Source: Pyrinomonas methylaliphatogenes
GTDB lineage: Bacteria > Acidobacteriota > Blastocatellia > Pyrinomonadales > Pyrinomonadaceae
Assembly: GCF_000820845.2 (NCBI RefSeq)
Contig: NZ_CBXV010000007.1
Coordinates: forward strand, 248,082 to 312,081
DNA length: 64,000 bases
Reading direction: 5' to 3'
In this document: positions 55,854-64,000 of the stretch, in pieces
Layout: every line of letters begins with the position of its first letter
Position numbering within the stretch: position 1 is the stretch's first letter
Notes under the pieces: model-generated
Database searches by the model: none
What the model was told of the DNA's origin: nothing
Seen by the model: the letters and a program-made list of their open reading frames with translations, nothing else
Translations under genes and position numbers: made by a program

Positions 55854-57638
55854 ATGAACGAGAACAGAACGCAACTTTCGAGTCTGACGCCAAAAGGTCC
55901 GCTCGTCCTTTTGCTGATCTATGCGCTTATCGTCTCCAATGGCGCGCTCTACGCTCAAGTGCGAGTCGAACGCGGCGCGTCGCAAAGCGCGACGCCGCAG
56001 ACGCAAGGGCAGCGTTATGGGCAGCCCGGCTTCGTCGGCGAACCGATCAACCTGAACGTCGTCAATGCCGATATCCGCGATATTTTGAACTACATCACCG
56101 AGCAGTACGGCGTTAACTTCGTCATCGACAAATCAGTCGGCGCGGTACCCGTGACGGTCAATGTCACCGACGTTCCGTGGAACATCGCGCTCGATGCCAT
56201 CTTGCGCGCCAATCGGTTGGGGATCGAGATCAACGGCAACATCCTGCGCGTCGCCACGCAAGAGACGCTCGCGGCAGAAGCCGCGACGCAGGAGAAGATA
56301 CGCGAGGCGCAGTTGGACGCCGCTCCGCTCGTCACTGAATTCATCCGGTTGAACTATGCGCGCGCCGTCGGCACGCTCGGCCAAGCGGCGGGGGCGGCTG
56401 GCGGTTTCGTCGGAGGCAGCGTTTCCGGCCCATCCTTTAGCGGCGCCGGCGGGGCCGATCAGGGCATCCTGCCGATCATCCAACGCCGTTTGTCGCGCCG
56501 TGGCAGCATCGAGGTCGATGGGCGCAGCAATACGTTGATCGTCACCGACGTCAAAGAGAACATCGAGGCGATTCGCCAGTTGGTCTCATTGCTGGACCAG
56601 CCCGAGCCGCAGGTCGAAATCGAAGTGCGGATCGTGATCGCGAGCCGGAACTTCAGCCGCGACTTGGGCGTGCAATTGGCGGCTGTCGCTCTTAACAACA
56701 GCCGCGGTGCGGGAGGATCGTTTAGCACTTTGCCCGCCCCGCAAAGCAGCCAAGGCGGACAGACGGGGAACCAGGCGCAGCTCAATCGGTTCGGCATCCC
56801 GAGCGGCATCGGACCTCAGCCCGCCAACTCGCTCGGCGCGCTCGGCGCCAGCACCGTCATCGGGTTGACCACAGGGGCGATCGGGACGGCGCAGATCACG
56901 GCGCTGCTTACCGCTGCCGAGCAGAAGGGACAGGCGAAGATCGTCGCGACGCCGCGTGTTACGACGCTCAACAACCGACCGGCCCAGATCGAAAGCGGTT
57001 CGCAGATCCCAGTCGTCACGCCGCAAGGCGGCGCAGCCATCGGCGGCGCGCTCGTCTTCACGACGACCTTCGTCTCCGTCCCGCTGCGTCTATCCGTCAC
57101 GCCGCAGATCACCGACGCGGGAACGGTCGTCTTGCGCATCGTCGCCGAAAAGAACAGCGTCAACTTGACGTTCACGAACGCCACGGGGACGCCCGGCATA
57201 GATACGCAGCGGATGCAGACGGAAGTGCTCGTGCCTGATGGCGGGACGACCGTCGTCGGCGGCGTGCTCGATGATACGGAGACCGAAAACCAGTCGCGCA
57301 CGCCGGGGCTTTCGAGCATCCCCGTGCTCGGCAATCTCTTCAAGCGGCGCGCGACGACGCGCACGACGAACGAGATCCTCTTCTTCATCACGCCGCGCAT
57401 CTATCGGCCGGACTATCAGGGGCGCCCGATGGCCGTGCAACCTGCGACTGGCACTCGTTCGGTGACGATCCCGCAACCGGTGCCGCTCGGCAATCCGCCG
57501 ACCAATACGCCGGTTCCGACGGCACAGCCGAGCCTGCCGACGCCGGGCGTGCCGCAATTGGTGTTGCCTGTGCCGACTGGACCAGTCGAAGCGCAACCGA
57601 CGGCCCGTCCCGAGTCGAGCACATCGCCGCGGCCATAG
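55854..57638 (+). CDS. pilQ: Type IV pilus secretin PilQ
   Basis: About 594 residues from the ATG at 55854 (AAGG 9 bases upstream; an ATG at 55845 is in frame). A signal peptide (GPLVLLLIYALIVSNGALYAQ) is followed by an STN/N0 domain (INLNVVNADIRDILNYITEQYGVNFVID), N1-type domains with Gly-rich inserts, and the secretin channel (VEIEVRIVIASRNFSRDLGVQL, QAKIVATPRVTTLNNRPAQIESGSQIP, VLVPDGGTTVVGGVL, LFKRRATTRTTNEILFFITPRI). A proline-rich tail of about 50 residues is unusual. The AMIN domains seen in many PilQ proteins are not evident. It forms the outer-membrane pore for the pilus. Confidence 0.95.
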   Translation: MNENRTQLSSLTPKGPLVLLLIYALIVSNGALYAQVRVERGASQSATPQTQGQRYGQPGFVGEPINLNVVNADIRDILNYITEQYGVNFVIDKSVGAVPVTVNVTDVPWNIALDAILRANRLGIEINGNILRVATQETLAAEAATQEKIREAQLDAAPLVTEFIRLNYARAVGTLGQAAGAAGGFVGGSVSGPSFSGAGGADQGILPIIQRRLSRRGSIEVDGRSNTLIVTDVKENIEAIRQLVSLLDQPEPQVEIEVRIVIASRNFSRDLGVQLAAVALNNSRGAGGSFSTLPAPQSSQGGQTGNQAQLNRFGIPSGIGPQPANSLGALGASTVIGLTTGAIGTAQITALLTAAEQKGQAKIVATPRVTTLNNRPAQIESGSQIPVVTPQGGAAIGGALVFTTTFVSVPLRLSVTPQITDAGTVVLRIVAEKNSVNLTFTNATGTPGIDTQRMQTEVLVPDGGTTVVGGVLDDTETENQSRTPGLSSIPVLGNLFKRRATTRTTNEILFFITPRIYRPDYQGRPMAVQPATGTRSVTIPQPVPLGNPPTNTPVPTAQPSLPTPGVPQLVLPVPTGPVEAQPTARPESSTSPRP

Positions 57639-57647
57639 CTCGTGACC

Positions 57648-57682
57648 GAGGGAGACTTTGATGAAGATTCAAGGTCTCCCTC
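57648..57682 (+). promoter_or_regulatory. Strong intercistronic hairpin between pilQ and the roadblock gene
   Basis: GAGGGAGACTTTGA (57648-57661) can pair with TCAAGGTCTCCCTC (57669-57682) over 14 positions, with one G-U pair and a 7-base loop. There is no T-run after it, so it is probably an RNA-stability or processing element rather than a terminator. The next start codon is 27 bases downstream. Confidence 0.6.
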
Positions 57683-57709
57683 ATCGATTCCGTTGATTGG
57701 GGGAAGACG

Positions 57710-58075
57710 ATGTTCAAAGAGAAACTGAGCGAGATCATCGAGCGAACGGATGGCGCGCTCGCCGCCGTCATCATGGGGACGGATGGGATAGAAGTCGAAA
57801 AAGTCCTGCGCCCCGAAGGGCGGGAGCTCAATCTCGATGTCGCCGCTGCAACCTTCACCTCGCTTGTGCGTAGCGCACAGGTGATCGGTCGTGAGATCAA
57901 CTTGGGCCAGGAGCGAGAACTGCTCGTCGCCTTCGATCATGTGACGATCTGCGCGCGTTTGCTCAGTCGCGATTACTTCGTGATGCTCGCCGTCGCGCCC
58001 GATGGCAATCTCGGTCGCGGTCGTTTCGAGCTGCGCAAAGCGGAACTCGAATTGGCTCACGAGTTCGCTCTCTGA
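57710..58075 (+). CDS. Roadblock/LC7-domain protein (MglB-like)
   Basis: The 121-residue protein fits a single roadblock/LC7 fold: FKEKLSEIIERTDGALAAVIMGTDGIEVEKVL, ATFTSLVRSAQVIGREINLGQERELLVAFDHVTICARLLSRDYFVMLAVAP and a C-terminal helix. The best-known bacterial member, MglB, is the activating protein of the MglA GTPase that sets cell polarity and pilus position. No MglA-type GTPase gene is adjacent. Location straight after pilQ suggests a role in pilus placement or assembly. A strong hairpin precedes it. Confidence 0.82.
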   Translation: MFKEKLSEIIERTDGALAAVIMGTDGIEVEKVLRPEGRELNLDVAAATFTSLVRSAQVIGREINLGQERELLVAFDHVTICARLLSRDYFVMLAVAPDGNLGRGRFELRKAELELAHEFAL

Positions 58076-58428
58076 GAAATCGGCACCATCCCCTCCTCCT
58101 TCGGACCGGGGCCTCACTCGCATGATGAGCGCCCCGGTTCTCATTAGGACAGGGTTCTGCGCTGAAAGGCCTGTGCTTGTAGAGCCAGCCATCAGATCTC
58201 GGGGCGAGAATTGAAGTGGGAAGCGCTTGGCATCGATTGTTACATTCGGTGACATCGTGAACGCTTCGCCGTCACCGAAGATCCTTCTGGACTATGGAAA
58301 TTTGTGGCGAAGCGAAGCGATGGGGCCTTTGGGGGCGATAGGGCGATGAGTGGAACATTACTTGCTTAAGCTTCAAGGGCGCGCTGCAACGGAAGCGCTC
58401 ATGAGTCTTTAAGGAGCCTGTCGCAAAA
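58076..58428 (+). promoter_or_regulatory. Leader region of the minor-pilin genes with hairpin and inverted repeat
   Basis: No gene is visible. ACCGGGGC (58105-58112) pairs with GCCCCGGT (58131-58138), a stem with only scattered T residues after it that may end the pilQ/roadblock transcript. TTCGGTGAC (58245-58253) and GTCACCGAA (58271-58279) form a perfect 9-bp inverted repeat with a 17-base centre, located about 75-105 bp upstream of the sigma-54 site. That is a usual distance for an enhancer-binding activator, though the role is inferred. Confidence 0.5.
58351..58366 (+). promoter_or_regulatory. Sigma-54 (-24/-12) promoter of the minor-pilin operon
   Basis: TGGAACATTACTTGCT matches the consensus TGGCACGNNNNTTGCW at all invariant positions: GG at -24, GC at -12 and the correct 10-base gap. 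It lies about 63 bases before the GTG of the first pilin-type gene, on the correct strand. Sigma-54 control of pilins, through PilR-type activators, is established in several Gram-negatives. rpoN is encoded at 37592. Confidence 0.75.
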
Positions 58429-59034
58429 GTGCTGGGAACCAAGACGGATCGATCGCAGGAAGGTTTGTCGGTTGTAGAGCTTTTGGTCGTCATCGCAGTC
58501 ATAGCGATCATCGGCTCGATAGCTTTGCCACAAATCATCTCCGCCCGCAGGATACTACGCTTTGGCGGCGTGACGCGCGAGGTGCTCACGCAACTTCGTT
58601 ACGCGCGCCAGCAAGCGATGTCCACACGGCTAGCGCATACTTTCCGTTACGATGATGCAAAAAAGCAGATAGTCATCATCAATAATGGCGAGACCGGTGT
58701 CGGGAACAGTCAGCCAGATCAGATAGTACGCACCGTGTCATTAGCTGGCGCTGGATTAGATGCTTTTGAGATCGTGTACGGCGCTTTGCCGGGGGCGCCA
58801 ACCTCCCTGGATGACGGGACGACTCTAACGCCTCTTACGAACAATCAAGTGAACATCATCTTTCAACCCGATGGATCGGTCCTCAACTCTTCGCAAATCC
58901 CTGTAAACTACGCGCTCTTCTTCTATGGCCAGAGTTATCCGAAGGAGACCGCCGTGGCCATCTCCGTATTGGGTGCTGCTGGGCGAGTCAAGGTGTGGAG
59001 GTATGACCGCAATGCGAACAAGTATGCGGAATGA
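58429..59034 (+). CDS. GspH/FimT-type minor pilin
   Basis: The 201-residue protein starts at a GTG, with AAGGAG 12 bases upstream. A short basic leader ends in SQEG, followed by LSVVELLVVIAVIAIIGSIALPQ: prepilin peptidase cleavage after the glycine with Glu at +5. The rest is a GspH/FimT-like globular part (RQQAMSTRLAHTFRYDDAKKQIVI). Minor pilins prime pilus assembly at the inner membrane. It is the first of four linked pilin-like genes. Confidence 0.88.
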   Translation: MLGTKTDRSQEGLSVVELLVVIAVIAIIGSIALPQIISARRILRFGGVTREVLTQLRYARQQAMSTRLAHTFRYDDAKKQIVIINNGETGVGNSQPDQIVRTVSLAGAGLDAFEIVYGALPGAPTSLDDGTTLTPLTNNQVNIIFQPDGSVLNSSQIPVNYALFFYGQSYPKETAVAISVLGAAGRVKVWRYDRNANKYAE

Positions 59035-59554
59035 GCGTCGCGGGTCGGGCGAAGCTGGATTCACGTTGGTTGAGATCGTCGTGGCGATGACGGTTCTGCT
59101 AATCGGATTGATCGGCGTCGCAGCAGCCATCACATATGCGCTAGCGGCCAATAACATGAGCCGCAATGTGACGACCGGCAAGTTGATGGTCACATCGATG
59201 CTCGAACAGGTCGAAACTTTGCGCAATACGCAGCAGTTGACCTTCGGTCAGATCGCTAACATAGGTCAAGTCGATAGCACAGGCGCGACCCGCCCCTTCG
59301 CCGGTTTCCCGAATGATTTCCGCCCCGTCTCGACCAATCCAGGGCCGGACGGCATATTCGGCACCGCGGATGATCCGACCGATCAAGCGAACGTCATCCC
59401 AAACTATTTCCGGCGCATCGTCATCACTCAGCTCAGTCCGAATCTGAAGAGGATTCAAGTGACGCTTCGTTTCCCGGGGAATAACGGACAGATTCAGGAG
59501 CTTACTGGAATCAGCTATCTGAACAACGACGCGCGCAGCAATTACCGTAGATGA
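59012..59554 (+). CDS. PilV-like minor pilin
   Basis: About 180 residues from the ATG at 59012 (GGAGG 10 bases upstream; ATG codons at 59003 and 59024 are also in frame), overlapping the previous gene by 23 bases. The leader ends in GEAG and the mature chain begins FTLVEIVVAMTVLLIGLIGVAAAI, with the +5 glutamate, as in PilV/GspI-type proteins. A GPDGIFGTADDPTDQ loop is acidic and might bind calcium. It is a probable minor pilin of the primed tip complex. Confidence 0.87.
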   Translation: MRTSMRNERRGSGEAGFTLVEIVVAMTVLLIGLIGVAAAITYALAANNMSRNVTTGKLMVTSMLEQVETLRNTQQLTFGQIANIGQVDSTGATRPFAGFPNDFRPVSTNPGPDGIFGTADDPTDQANVIPNYFRRIVITQLSPNLKRIQVTLRFPGNNGQIQELTGISYLNNDARSNYRR

Positions 59555-59603
59555 GCTCGCGACCGACCTCTGGACCCATATCGCAAGCGAGGTGAGAGGG
59601 AAG

Positions 59604-60671
59604 ATGAAAAAGATTGGCGAAGAATCAGGTTTTTCGATCATCGAGTTGATGGTCGCGATGGCCGTGATGCTCATCATCATGGTTCCGATCTTCACCCTGT
59701 CAAGGGACGCTTTGCGCACGAGCGCGACCGCGTTCGAGTTGGCTGATGCCCAGCAGAACATGCGCACGGCGCAAGAGTACATCAACCGCGATCTGATCGT
59801 CGCCGGCGATGGTTTAAGATCGGTCGGCAATATCATGCTGCCGGTAGCGTTCGTCCAGAAGTATCTCGTGCGCGCGCCACAGACCGGTGGAAGCAGTCTT
59901 GCCGCTCTTTCAATCATTACGCCTGACGATGATGGGTCGTCTACGAGCACGCCTCCTGGCGTTCTGCCCGGCACGGATCGAATCACGATCCTTTCGATCG
60001 ATCCGAGTTTCACGCCGATCTCGCTCCCCTCAGGGGCGATCGTCCCAGCCGGTGCCAATGTGAGCGTCACGACTGCAGATGTCAGTCGCTTCCAAGTCGG
60101 CGAAATCTATTTCATCACCTCGCAGTATGGTGCGACGTTCGGCGCGATCACGAATATTTCGAGTCCAAGCAGCCAGCCTAACCTCATCTTCTCTAATAGC
60201 GATCCATATCAACTGAATGATCCGGGGAATAACGGCGCGATCGCCCAAGTAGCATATGGGCCGAGCGGTCCGGGCAAAGGCAATAAATCGGTCCCAGCGA
60301 CGCTCATGCGCGTGCGGATCATCAATTATTTTGTGAACGATAAAGGGCAGTTGATTCGCCGGGTCTTCGGCGTGCCGCGACCCGTGGCGACCGATAGCGG
60401 CTTCGGCTATGCCGATAGCGTAATCGCAGAGAACGTCACGAACCTGCAATTCCGGTATCAGCTCAATAAGACGGATAACAGTGGGAACTTGCTTCCACCC
60501 AGTTCTCAAGTCGCTGTTTCCGATCAACCCTCTATCCGGCAGATCGAGGTTACCGTGAGAACGCGCACGCAACGCGCGGTCCAAGTGAATAACGGCATGC
60601 GTCCAGAACTGAGCGCAACGACTTGGACCAGCGTGCGCAATATGCAATTCCGGCAGGCTTTACAGCCATAG
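59604..60671 (+). CDS. PilW-like minor pilin
   Basis: About 355 residues from the ATG at 59604 (AGAGGG upstream). The leader is very short (MKKIGEESG) and the mature chain begins FSIIELMVAMAVMLIIMVPIF with Glu at +5. FELADAQQNMRTAQEYINRDLIVAGDGLR is the usual PilW region after the helix. The C-terminal half is rich in Asn/Ser/Pro with beta-strand patterns. It is the third pilin-like gene of the set. Confidence 0.88.
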   Translation: MKKIGEESGFSIIELMVAMAVMLIIMVPIFTLSRDALRTSATAFELADAQQNMRTAQEYINRDLIVAGDGLRSVGNIMLPVAFVQKYLVRAPQTGGSSLAALSIITPDDDGSSTSTPPGVLPGTDRITILSIDPSFTPISLPSGAIVPAGANVSVTTADVSRFQVGEIYFITSQYGATFGAITNISSPSSQPNLIFSNSDPYQLNDPGNNGAIAQVAYGPSGPGKGNKSVPATLMRVRIINYFVNDKGQLIRRVFGVPRPVATDSGFGYADSVIAENVTNLQFRYQLNKTDNSGNLLPPSSQVAVSDQPSIRQIEVTVRTRTQRAVQVNNGMRPELSATTWTSVRNMQFRQALQP

Positions 60672-60698
60672 AAGAGCGATCGTGGAGGGATGGGATTT

Positions 60699-63600
60699 AT
60701 GAGAAGCGCTGATCAACATGCTGAGCTAAGGAGGACGGATGCGGAGCGCGGCGCGGCGCTCGTCACAGCGCTCATCATCCTCGCGTTGTTGGCCGCTATA
60801 TCCGTTTCCGTGTTAGCCGTCGTTTCGAGTGAGGCGAATATCGCTGGCAGCGATCTGCAGCGCACTCAAACCTTCTATGCCGCGGCGGCTGGAATAGAGA
60901 AGATGACGAGCGATTTTAGCGAGCTATTTCAACGGACTTTGCATCCGACGGCGCAGGATCTCAATCAAATAGCCTCTTCCCCTCCGTCGGAACTGATCTC
61001 TGAGGGTTTCTCCTTCCAGCAGCAGCTTGCGCGCGATGACGATACCTTGCAAAAGATGCGCCAATCACAAGGCATAACTGATAATAGCTTCCCTCGTGTG
61101 CAAATACCCAATGGAGCGTTCGCCGGATTATATGCGACTGTCGAACCCTACAAGTTAGTCACGACGGCGACTATGGTTCGAACTGGAGTGCAAGTCAGAC
61201 TGGAGCGGGAGATGAACAACTATTTGATCCCGCTCTTTCAATTCGGCATGTTTAGCGACGGCGATTTGGAATTGCATCCAGGGCCGCCTTTTTACTTCAA
61301 CGGTCGCGTTCACGCTAACGGTAACATCTACTTGACCGGTGATGTGACTTTCCTTTCAAAGGTGACGACGGCCAATGAAATTGTGCGTGATGTTCTGCGA
61401 AATGGCAATCTGTTTCAGAACAGCGGGAACGTTAGATGGCAAATCGGCTCTTATACAGTACAGTTAACAATGGGAAGCGTAATAAACGGCCCAAATCTGC
61501 CCGGCGCGCAGCCCGGAGGGCGTGGTTATTTCCCCGATTCGCCAAACGGCACCCCTAATACCAGTTGGGAGACGGTGTCCGTTGCTCCGGCGGATGGAAG
61601 TGCAAATAAATTGGGAGGGCAACTTCTGACCCGCACGACCGGGGCAGCGCCGCTCTACCTCCCGTTGCAACTTGGCAACAATCCAACGCGCGAGATCATC
61701 AAGCGGCGTCTCCCGACAGATGATGATATCTTGAGCCAGTCGCGTTATCACACTAAAGCTGTGGTTCGTATCCTCATCGATGATGAGAACTCCGATACGA
61801 CCGGCGACGCTGCAGCCATCCCGCCGGGGAAGGGAGTGAAGCTATCGAGCTTTGATCCGATCCCTCTCGATGGCGGGCGGGCTCTTGCGCGCGTTAATGA
61901 TGATGGGACGTATAACTCGACCGATTTAGCGAAATGCGTGCAGCAGGGCGCGAGCGGTAAGTGCGCTGATACGGTGCGCGGTGTAAAAGGTAGCTCTGTG
62001 CCCCCGAACGGTCCGAGCGGCAATAAGACGACGATCCCCCCAGGCGCAGGACTTTCGGGGCGCATCCTTATCGAGATAGTCAAGCCAGATGGAACCACTT
62101 TGGACGTCACCAGAGAGATCCTTTCGCTCGGCATGACTGAAGGTGAGCCTAACGGAATAGTCTACTTGCAACGTCCGTTATGGGCGGCTTTCATCCAAGG
62201 CAGCCGCGATCGGGATGGAAGAAGGGTTAGCTTGGTTGATTTGTTGAGCCGAACCCGCTGGGCCGCCGATGGTGAACTCAAACCCAACGGGAGCGTTGAT
62301 ATCCCGACGACGCTCGTCGGATTGACGGCGGTCCTCGATAGCAACTACGGCTATCTGAAAACATCCTCGACTTTAAGCGATGGCAACCCAGCGAATTTGG
62401 ATGATGATGACCCAACAGACCCGAACGTTTCAAACAGCTCGAAACCGCCGATCAGGCTTGATTCGCCCTGTCAGGGAGCGAACTCGCCGTGCTGGAACAC
62501 GATCGTGCCGATCCAAGTTTATAACGTTCGCGAGGGTTGGTTGAACACTGGGTTTAATAAATACACGGTGTACGAACGCGGTGTGACGAGCGTCGTCGAA
62601 ATAAACATGCGTAATCTCGCCCGTTGGTTGGATGGCGTGTATGACACAAATCTTCTGCGCGGCACGAACGCTGTCAGCACCAACGTCAACGACACTGATG
62701 GTTATGTCATTTACGTCTCAGACCGGCGCGGCGATAAAGTCAGAACCGAGATACTGCCATCGGGAGCGACATTGACGATGACGAACGGCATCGCGGATAA
62801 CGAAGATATCTACGGGCCGAATAACGCGCTCGATCCGGGCGAAGACGTGATCGACGCCGGATTCGATGCGAGCGGGCAACCAAAGAAGGGGACTTTGCAG
62901 AAGGATACTAGCGAACTGCCAGATCCGACCGGGCCGGGAGTGAATACTTGGAGCGTAGCGAGCAACGCGGATCTTCTCACTCGGTTTACACGTGCGCGGA
63001 CTGTGGAAGGTTATGGTTTTAGCGTCAGATTCTTCCGTCGCGCCGTGCGCCTCTTCAATGGTGAGGATCTCGTAGTTACAGGGAGTCCCGGCAAGCTTTC
63101 GTCAACCAAAGGTATCTCAGTCGCCTCTGAAAACTTGGTATACGTCTGGGGTAACTACAACACGATCGGCATTAACTGCCAGCCAGCGAATGGCGCGACG
63201 TTGAACGACCCGACGCAACCTTGCTACTACGGCGGAGATCAAGTGCCAGCTTCGATAGTTTGTGATGCGATCTTCCCCTTATCCAAGACCTGGTTCGATG
63301 CTTCGAGCGCGCTTTTCCCCGAAGGAGGCAGCAAGAGGCCAGCCGATGCTAATCTGCCTTCCGTCGCCGATTCTACATCCGTGCGCGCTGGTATCATCGC
63401 CGGCAATAACCTCTCGGCGCTTGCTGGGCAACCGGATGCAGGCAATGGCAATGAATCACGCCTGTGCGGCGGGATGCATAACTTCCCACGTTTCTTAGAA
63501 GATTGGTCCAACGTTAGATGGAACTTCGTCGGATCGTTGATCCCGCTTTATCGTTCAACTCAGGCCCTCGCTCCCTATCGCGCCGATTCGACTATTTACT

Positions 63601-63722
63601 CGGCGCCGATCCGTAATTGGGCTTTCGACACGACCTTCAATGATCCGAACCGTTTACCGCCCGGCACCCCTTCGTTTCAGTTCATCCAGCCGACCGGGTT
63701 CAGGCAGGTGATCTCCGGTTAG
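60699..63722 (+). CDS. Very large PilX-like pilus assembly protein
   Basis: About 1007 residues from the ATG at 60699 (GGAGGG 9 bases upstream; an ATG at 60690 is in frame). The leader ends in AERG and is followed by AALVTALIILALLAAISVSVLAVVSSEANIAGSDLQRTQTFYAAAAGIEKM, the PilX N-terminal signature without a +5 glutamate. PilX proteins are generally under 250 residues; here a further 800 residues of Asn/Asp/Gly/Ser-rich extracellular sequence are added, including FYFNGRVHANGNIYLTGDVTF and acidic loops (DDENSDTTGDAA, NLDDDDPTDPNVSN). Two cysteine pairs near residues 595-605 and 830-845 could form disulfides. It may serve as a tip adhesin in place of PilY1. Confidence 0.85.
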   Translation: MRSADQHAELRRTDAERGAALVTALIILALLAAISVSVLAVVSSEANIAGSDLQRTQTFYAAAAGIEKMTSDFSELFQRTLHPTAQDLNQIASSPPSELISEGFSFQQQLARDDDTLQKMRQSQGITDNSFPRVQIPNGAFAGLYATVEPYKLVTTATMVRTGVQVRLEREMNNYLIPLFQFGMFSDGDLELHPGPPFYFNGRVHANGNIYLTGDVTFLSKVTTANEIVRDVLRNGNLFQNSGNVRWQIGSYTVQLTMGSVINGPNLPGAQPGGRGYFPDSPNGTPNTSWETVSVAPADGSANKLGGQLLTRTTGAAPLYLPLQLGNNPTREIIKRRLPTDDDILSQSRYHTKAVVRILIDDENSDTTGDAAAIPPGKGVKLSSFDPIPLDGGRALARVNDDGTYNSTDLAKCVQQGASGKCADTVRGVKGSSVPPNGPSGNKTTIPPGAGLSGRILIEIVKPDGTTLDVTREILSLGMTEGEPNGIVYLQRPLWAAFIQGSRDRDGRRVSLVDLLSRTRWAADGELKPNGSVDIPTTLVGLTAVLDSNYGYLKTSSTLSDGNPANLDDDDPTDPNVSNSSKPPIRLDSPCQGANSPCWNTIVPIQVYNVREGWLNTGFNKYTVYERGVTSVVEINMRNLARWLDGVYDTNLLRGTNAVSTNVNDTDGYVIYVSDRRGDKVRTEILPSGATLTMTNGIADNEDIYGPNNALDPGEDVIDAGFDASGQPKKGTLQKDTSELPDPTGPGVNTWSVASNADLLTRFTRARTVEGYGFSVRFFRRAVRLFNGEDLVVTGSPGKLSSTKGISVASENLVYVWGNYNTIGINCQPANGATLNDPTQPCYYGGDQVPASIVCDAIFPLSKTWFDASSALFPEGGSKRPADANLPSVADSTSVRAGIIAGNNLSALAGQPDAGNGNESRLCGGMHNFPRFLEDWSNVRWNFVGSLIPLYRSTQALAPYRADSTIYSAPIRNWAFDTTFNDPNRLPPGTPSFQFIQPTGFRQVISG

Positions 63723-63737
63723 GATGACTTCGCTAGT

Positions 63738-63780
63738 GAGGGCGTGATAAGGAGTTCCTTATCACGCCCTCATTTTTTTT
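63738..63780 (+). terminator. Strong rho-independent terminator of the pilin operon
   Basis: GAGGGCGTGATAAGGA (63738-63753) pairs perfectly with TCCTTATCACGCCCTC (63756-63771), followed by A and eight T residues. It lies 15 bases after the last stop codon. The remaining 220 bases of the window (63781-64000) show no gene. Confidence 0.96.
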
Positions 63781-64000
63781 GTCGCCTAGCGAACGATGAG
63801 GTGAGTTCCGTCATGGAAGTTAAAGTCTTTGTAACCATATCGGATTCATAATCGCCTTTTGAGCGCGGTGACGTGAGGTTCGGGCGCGGCTCGTGTCGCG
63901 CGGGATCGAGTGGCAACTTGTGCGTTGCGGCCTTCGTCTAACATTTCGCATGACGCTCGCCTCGGGTGCGACCGCCGAGTAAATTTTTGACACGGGCTGC

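Noticed and set aside
58229-58246. Second sigma-54-like site (TTGGCATCGATTGTTAC)
   Set aside because: The -12 GC is missing and the spacing is off by one, unlike the site at 58351.

Overview
The window looks like chromosomal DNA of a free-living, G+C-rich Gram-negative bacterium, most likely an acidobacterium of the Blastocatellia/Pyrinomonas type. That placement is inferred from gene content and codon style, not from a marker comparison. A double-membrane cell is indicated by a beta-barrel porin, MCE/Mla and Lpt lipid-transport genes, an outer-membrane secretin and a Wza-like polysaccharide export protein. Almost all of the window is ordinary dense housekeeping sequence. I see no prophage, insertion sequence or CRISPR array.

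Layout. 1-3.3 kb (minus strand): a porin cut by the left edge, preceded by a KdpDE-like two-component pair, with two striking 11-bp-period operator arrays between regulator and porin. 3.5-6.0 kb: a three-part acyl-activating/ACP/acyltransferase fusion. 6.2-9.2 kb: pyrR-pyrB-pyrC, followed by a palindrome-rich spacer. 9.6-11.3 kb: an exported glycine-zipper protein and an XRE-cupin regulator. 11.5-16.9 kb: a sulfur cluster (rhodanese, TusA-like, Cys/Met PLP enzyme, CysM, JAMM peptidase, and a single protein joining CysO, a ThiF/MoeB E1 and a rhodanese). 17.0-20.0 kb: mlaE-mlaF-mlaD type lipid transporter. 20.2-22.1 kb: ECF sigma factor, anti-sigma factor and Spy-like protein.

22.3-34.3 kb holds an HD-GYP c-di-GMP phosphodiesterase, ftsY, ribD, rsmA, ctaA, RNase J, a short-chain dehydrogenase, uppP and recJ. 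34.3-44.3 kb is a compact run: fused lptC/lptA, lptB, rpoN, hpf, hprK, rapZ, a mannose-type EIIA, HPr and EI. No PTS permease is present, so this looks like a regulatory phosphorelay. 44.4-52.1 kb: polysaccharide export protein, a CPBP membrane protein with altered catalytic motif, RNase P RNA, a small ribbon-helix-helix protein, tRNA-Pro, rdgB and two poorly characterised proteins.

52.2-63.8 kb is a type IV pilus region: pilMNOPQ, a roadblock/LC7 protein, then four minor-pilin-type genes (GspH/FimT, PilV, PilW, PilX) ending at a strong terminator. Two regulatory signals fit together here. A GEMM-type cyclic dinucleotide riboswitch lies in the leader of pilM, and a near-consensus sigma-54 promoter precedes the minor pilins, while rpoN and an HD-GYP phosphodiesterase are encoded in the same window.

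The most interesting items are the CysO-E1-rhodanese fusion beside its JAMM peptidase and CysM, the GEMM riboswitch and sigma-54 promoter of the pilus genes, the twin 11-bp-repeat operators, a covarying palindrome pair at 9.46-9.53 kb, and the apparent loss of key catalytic residues in RapZ and in the CPBP protein.
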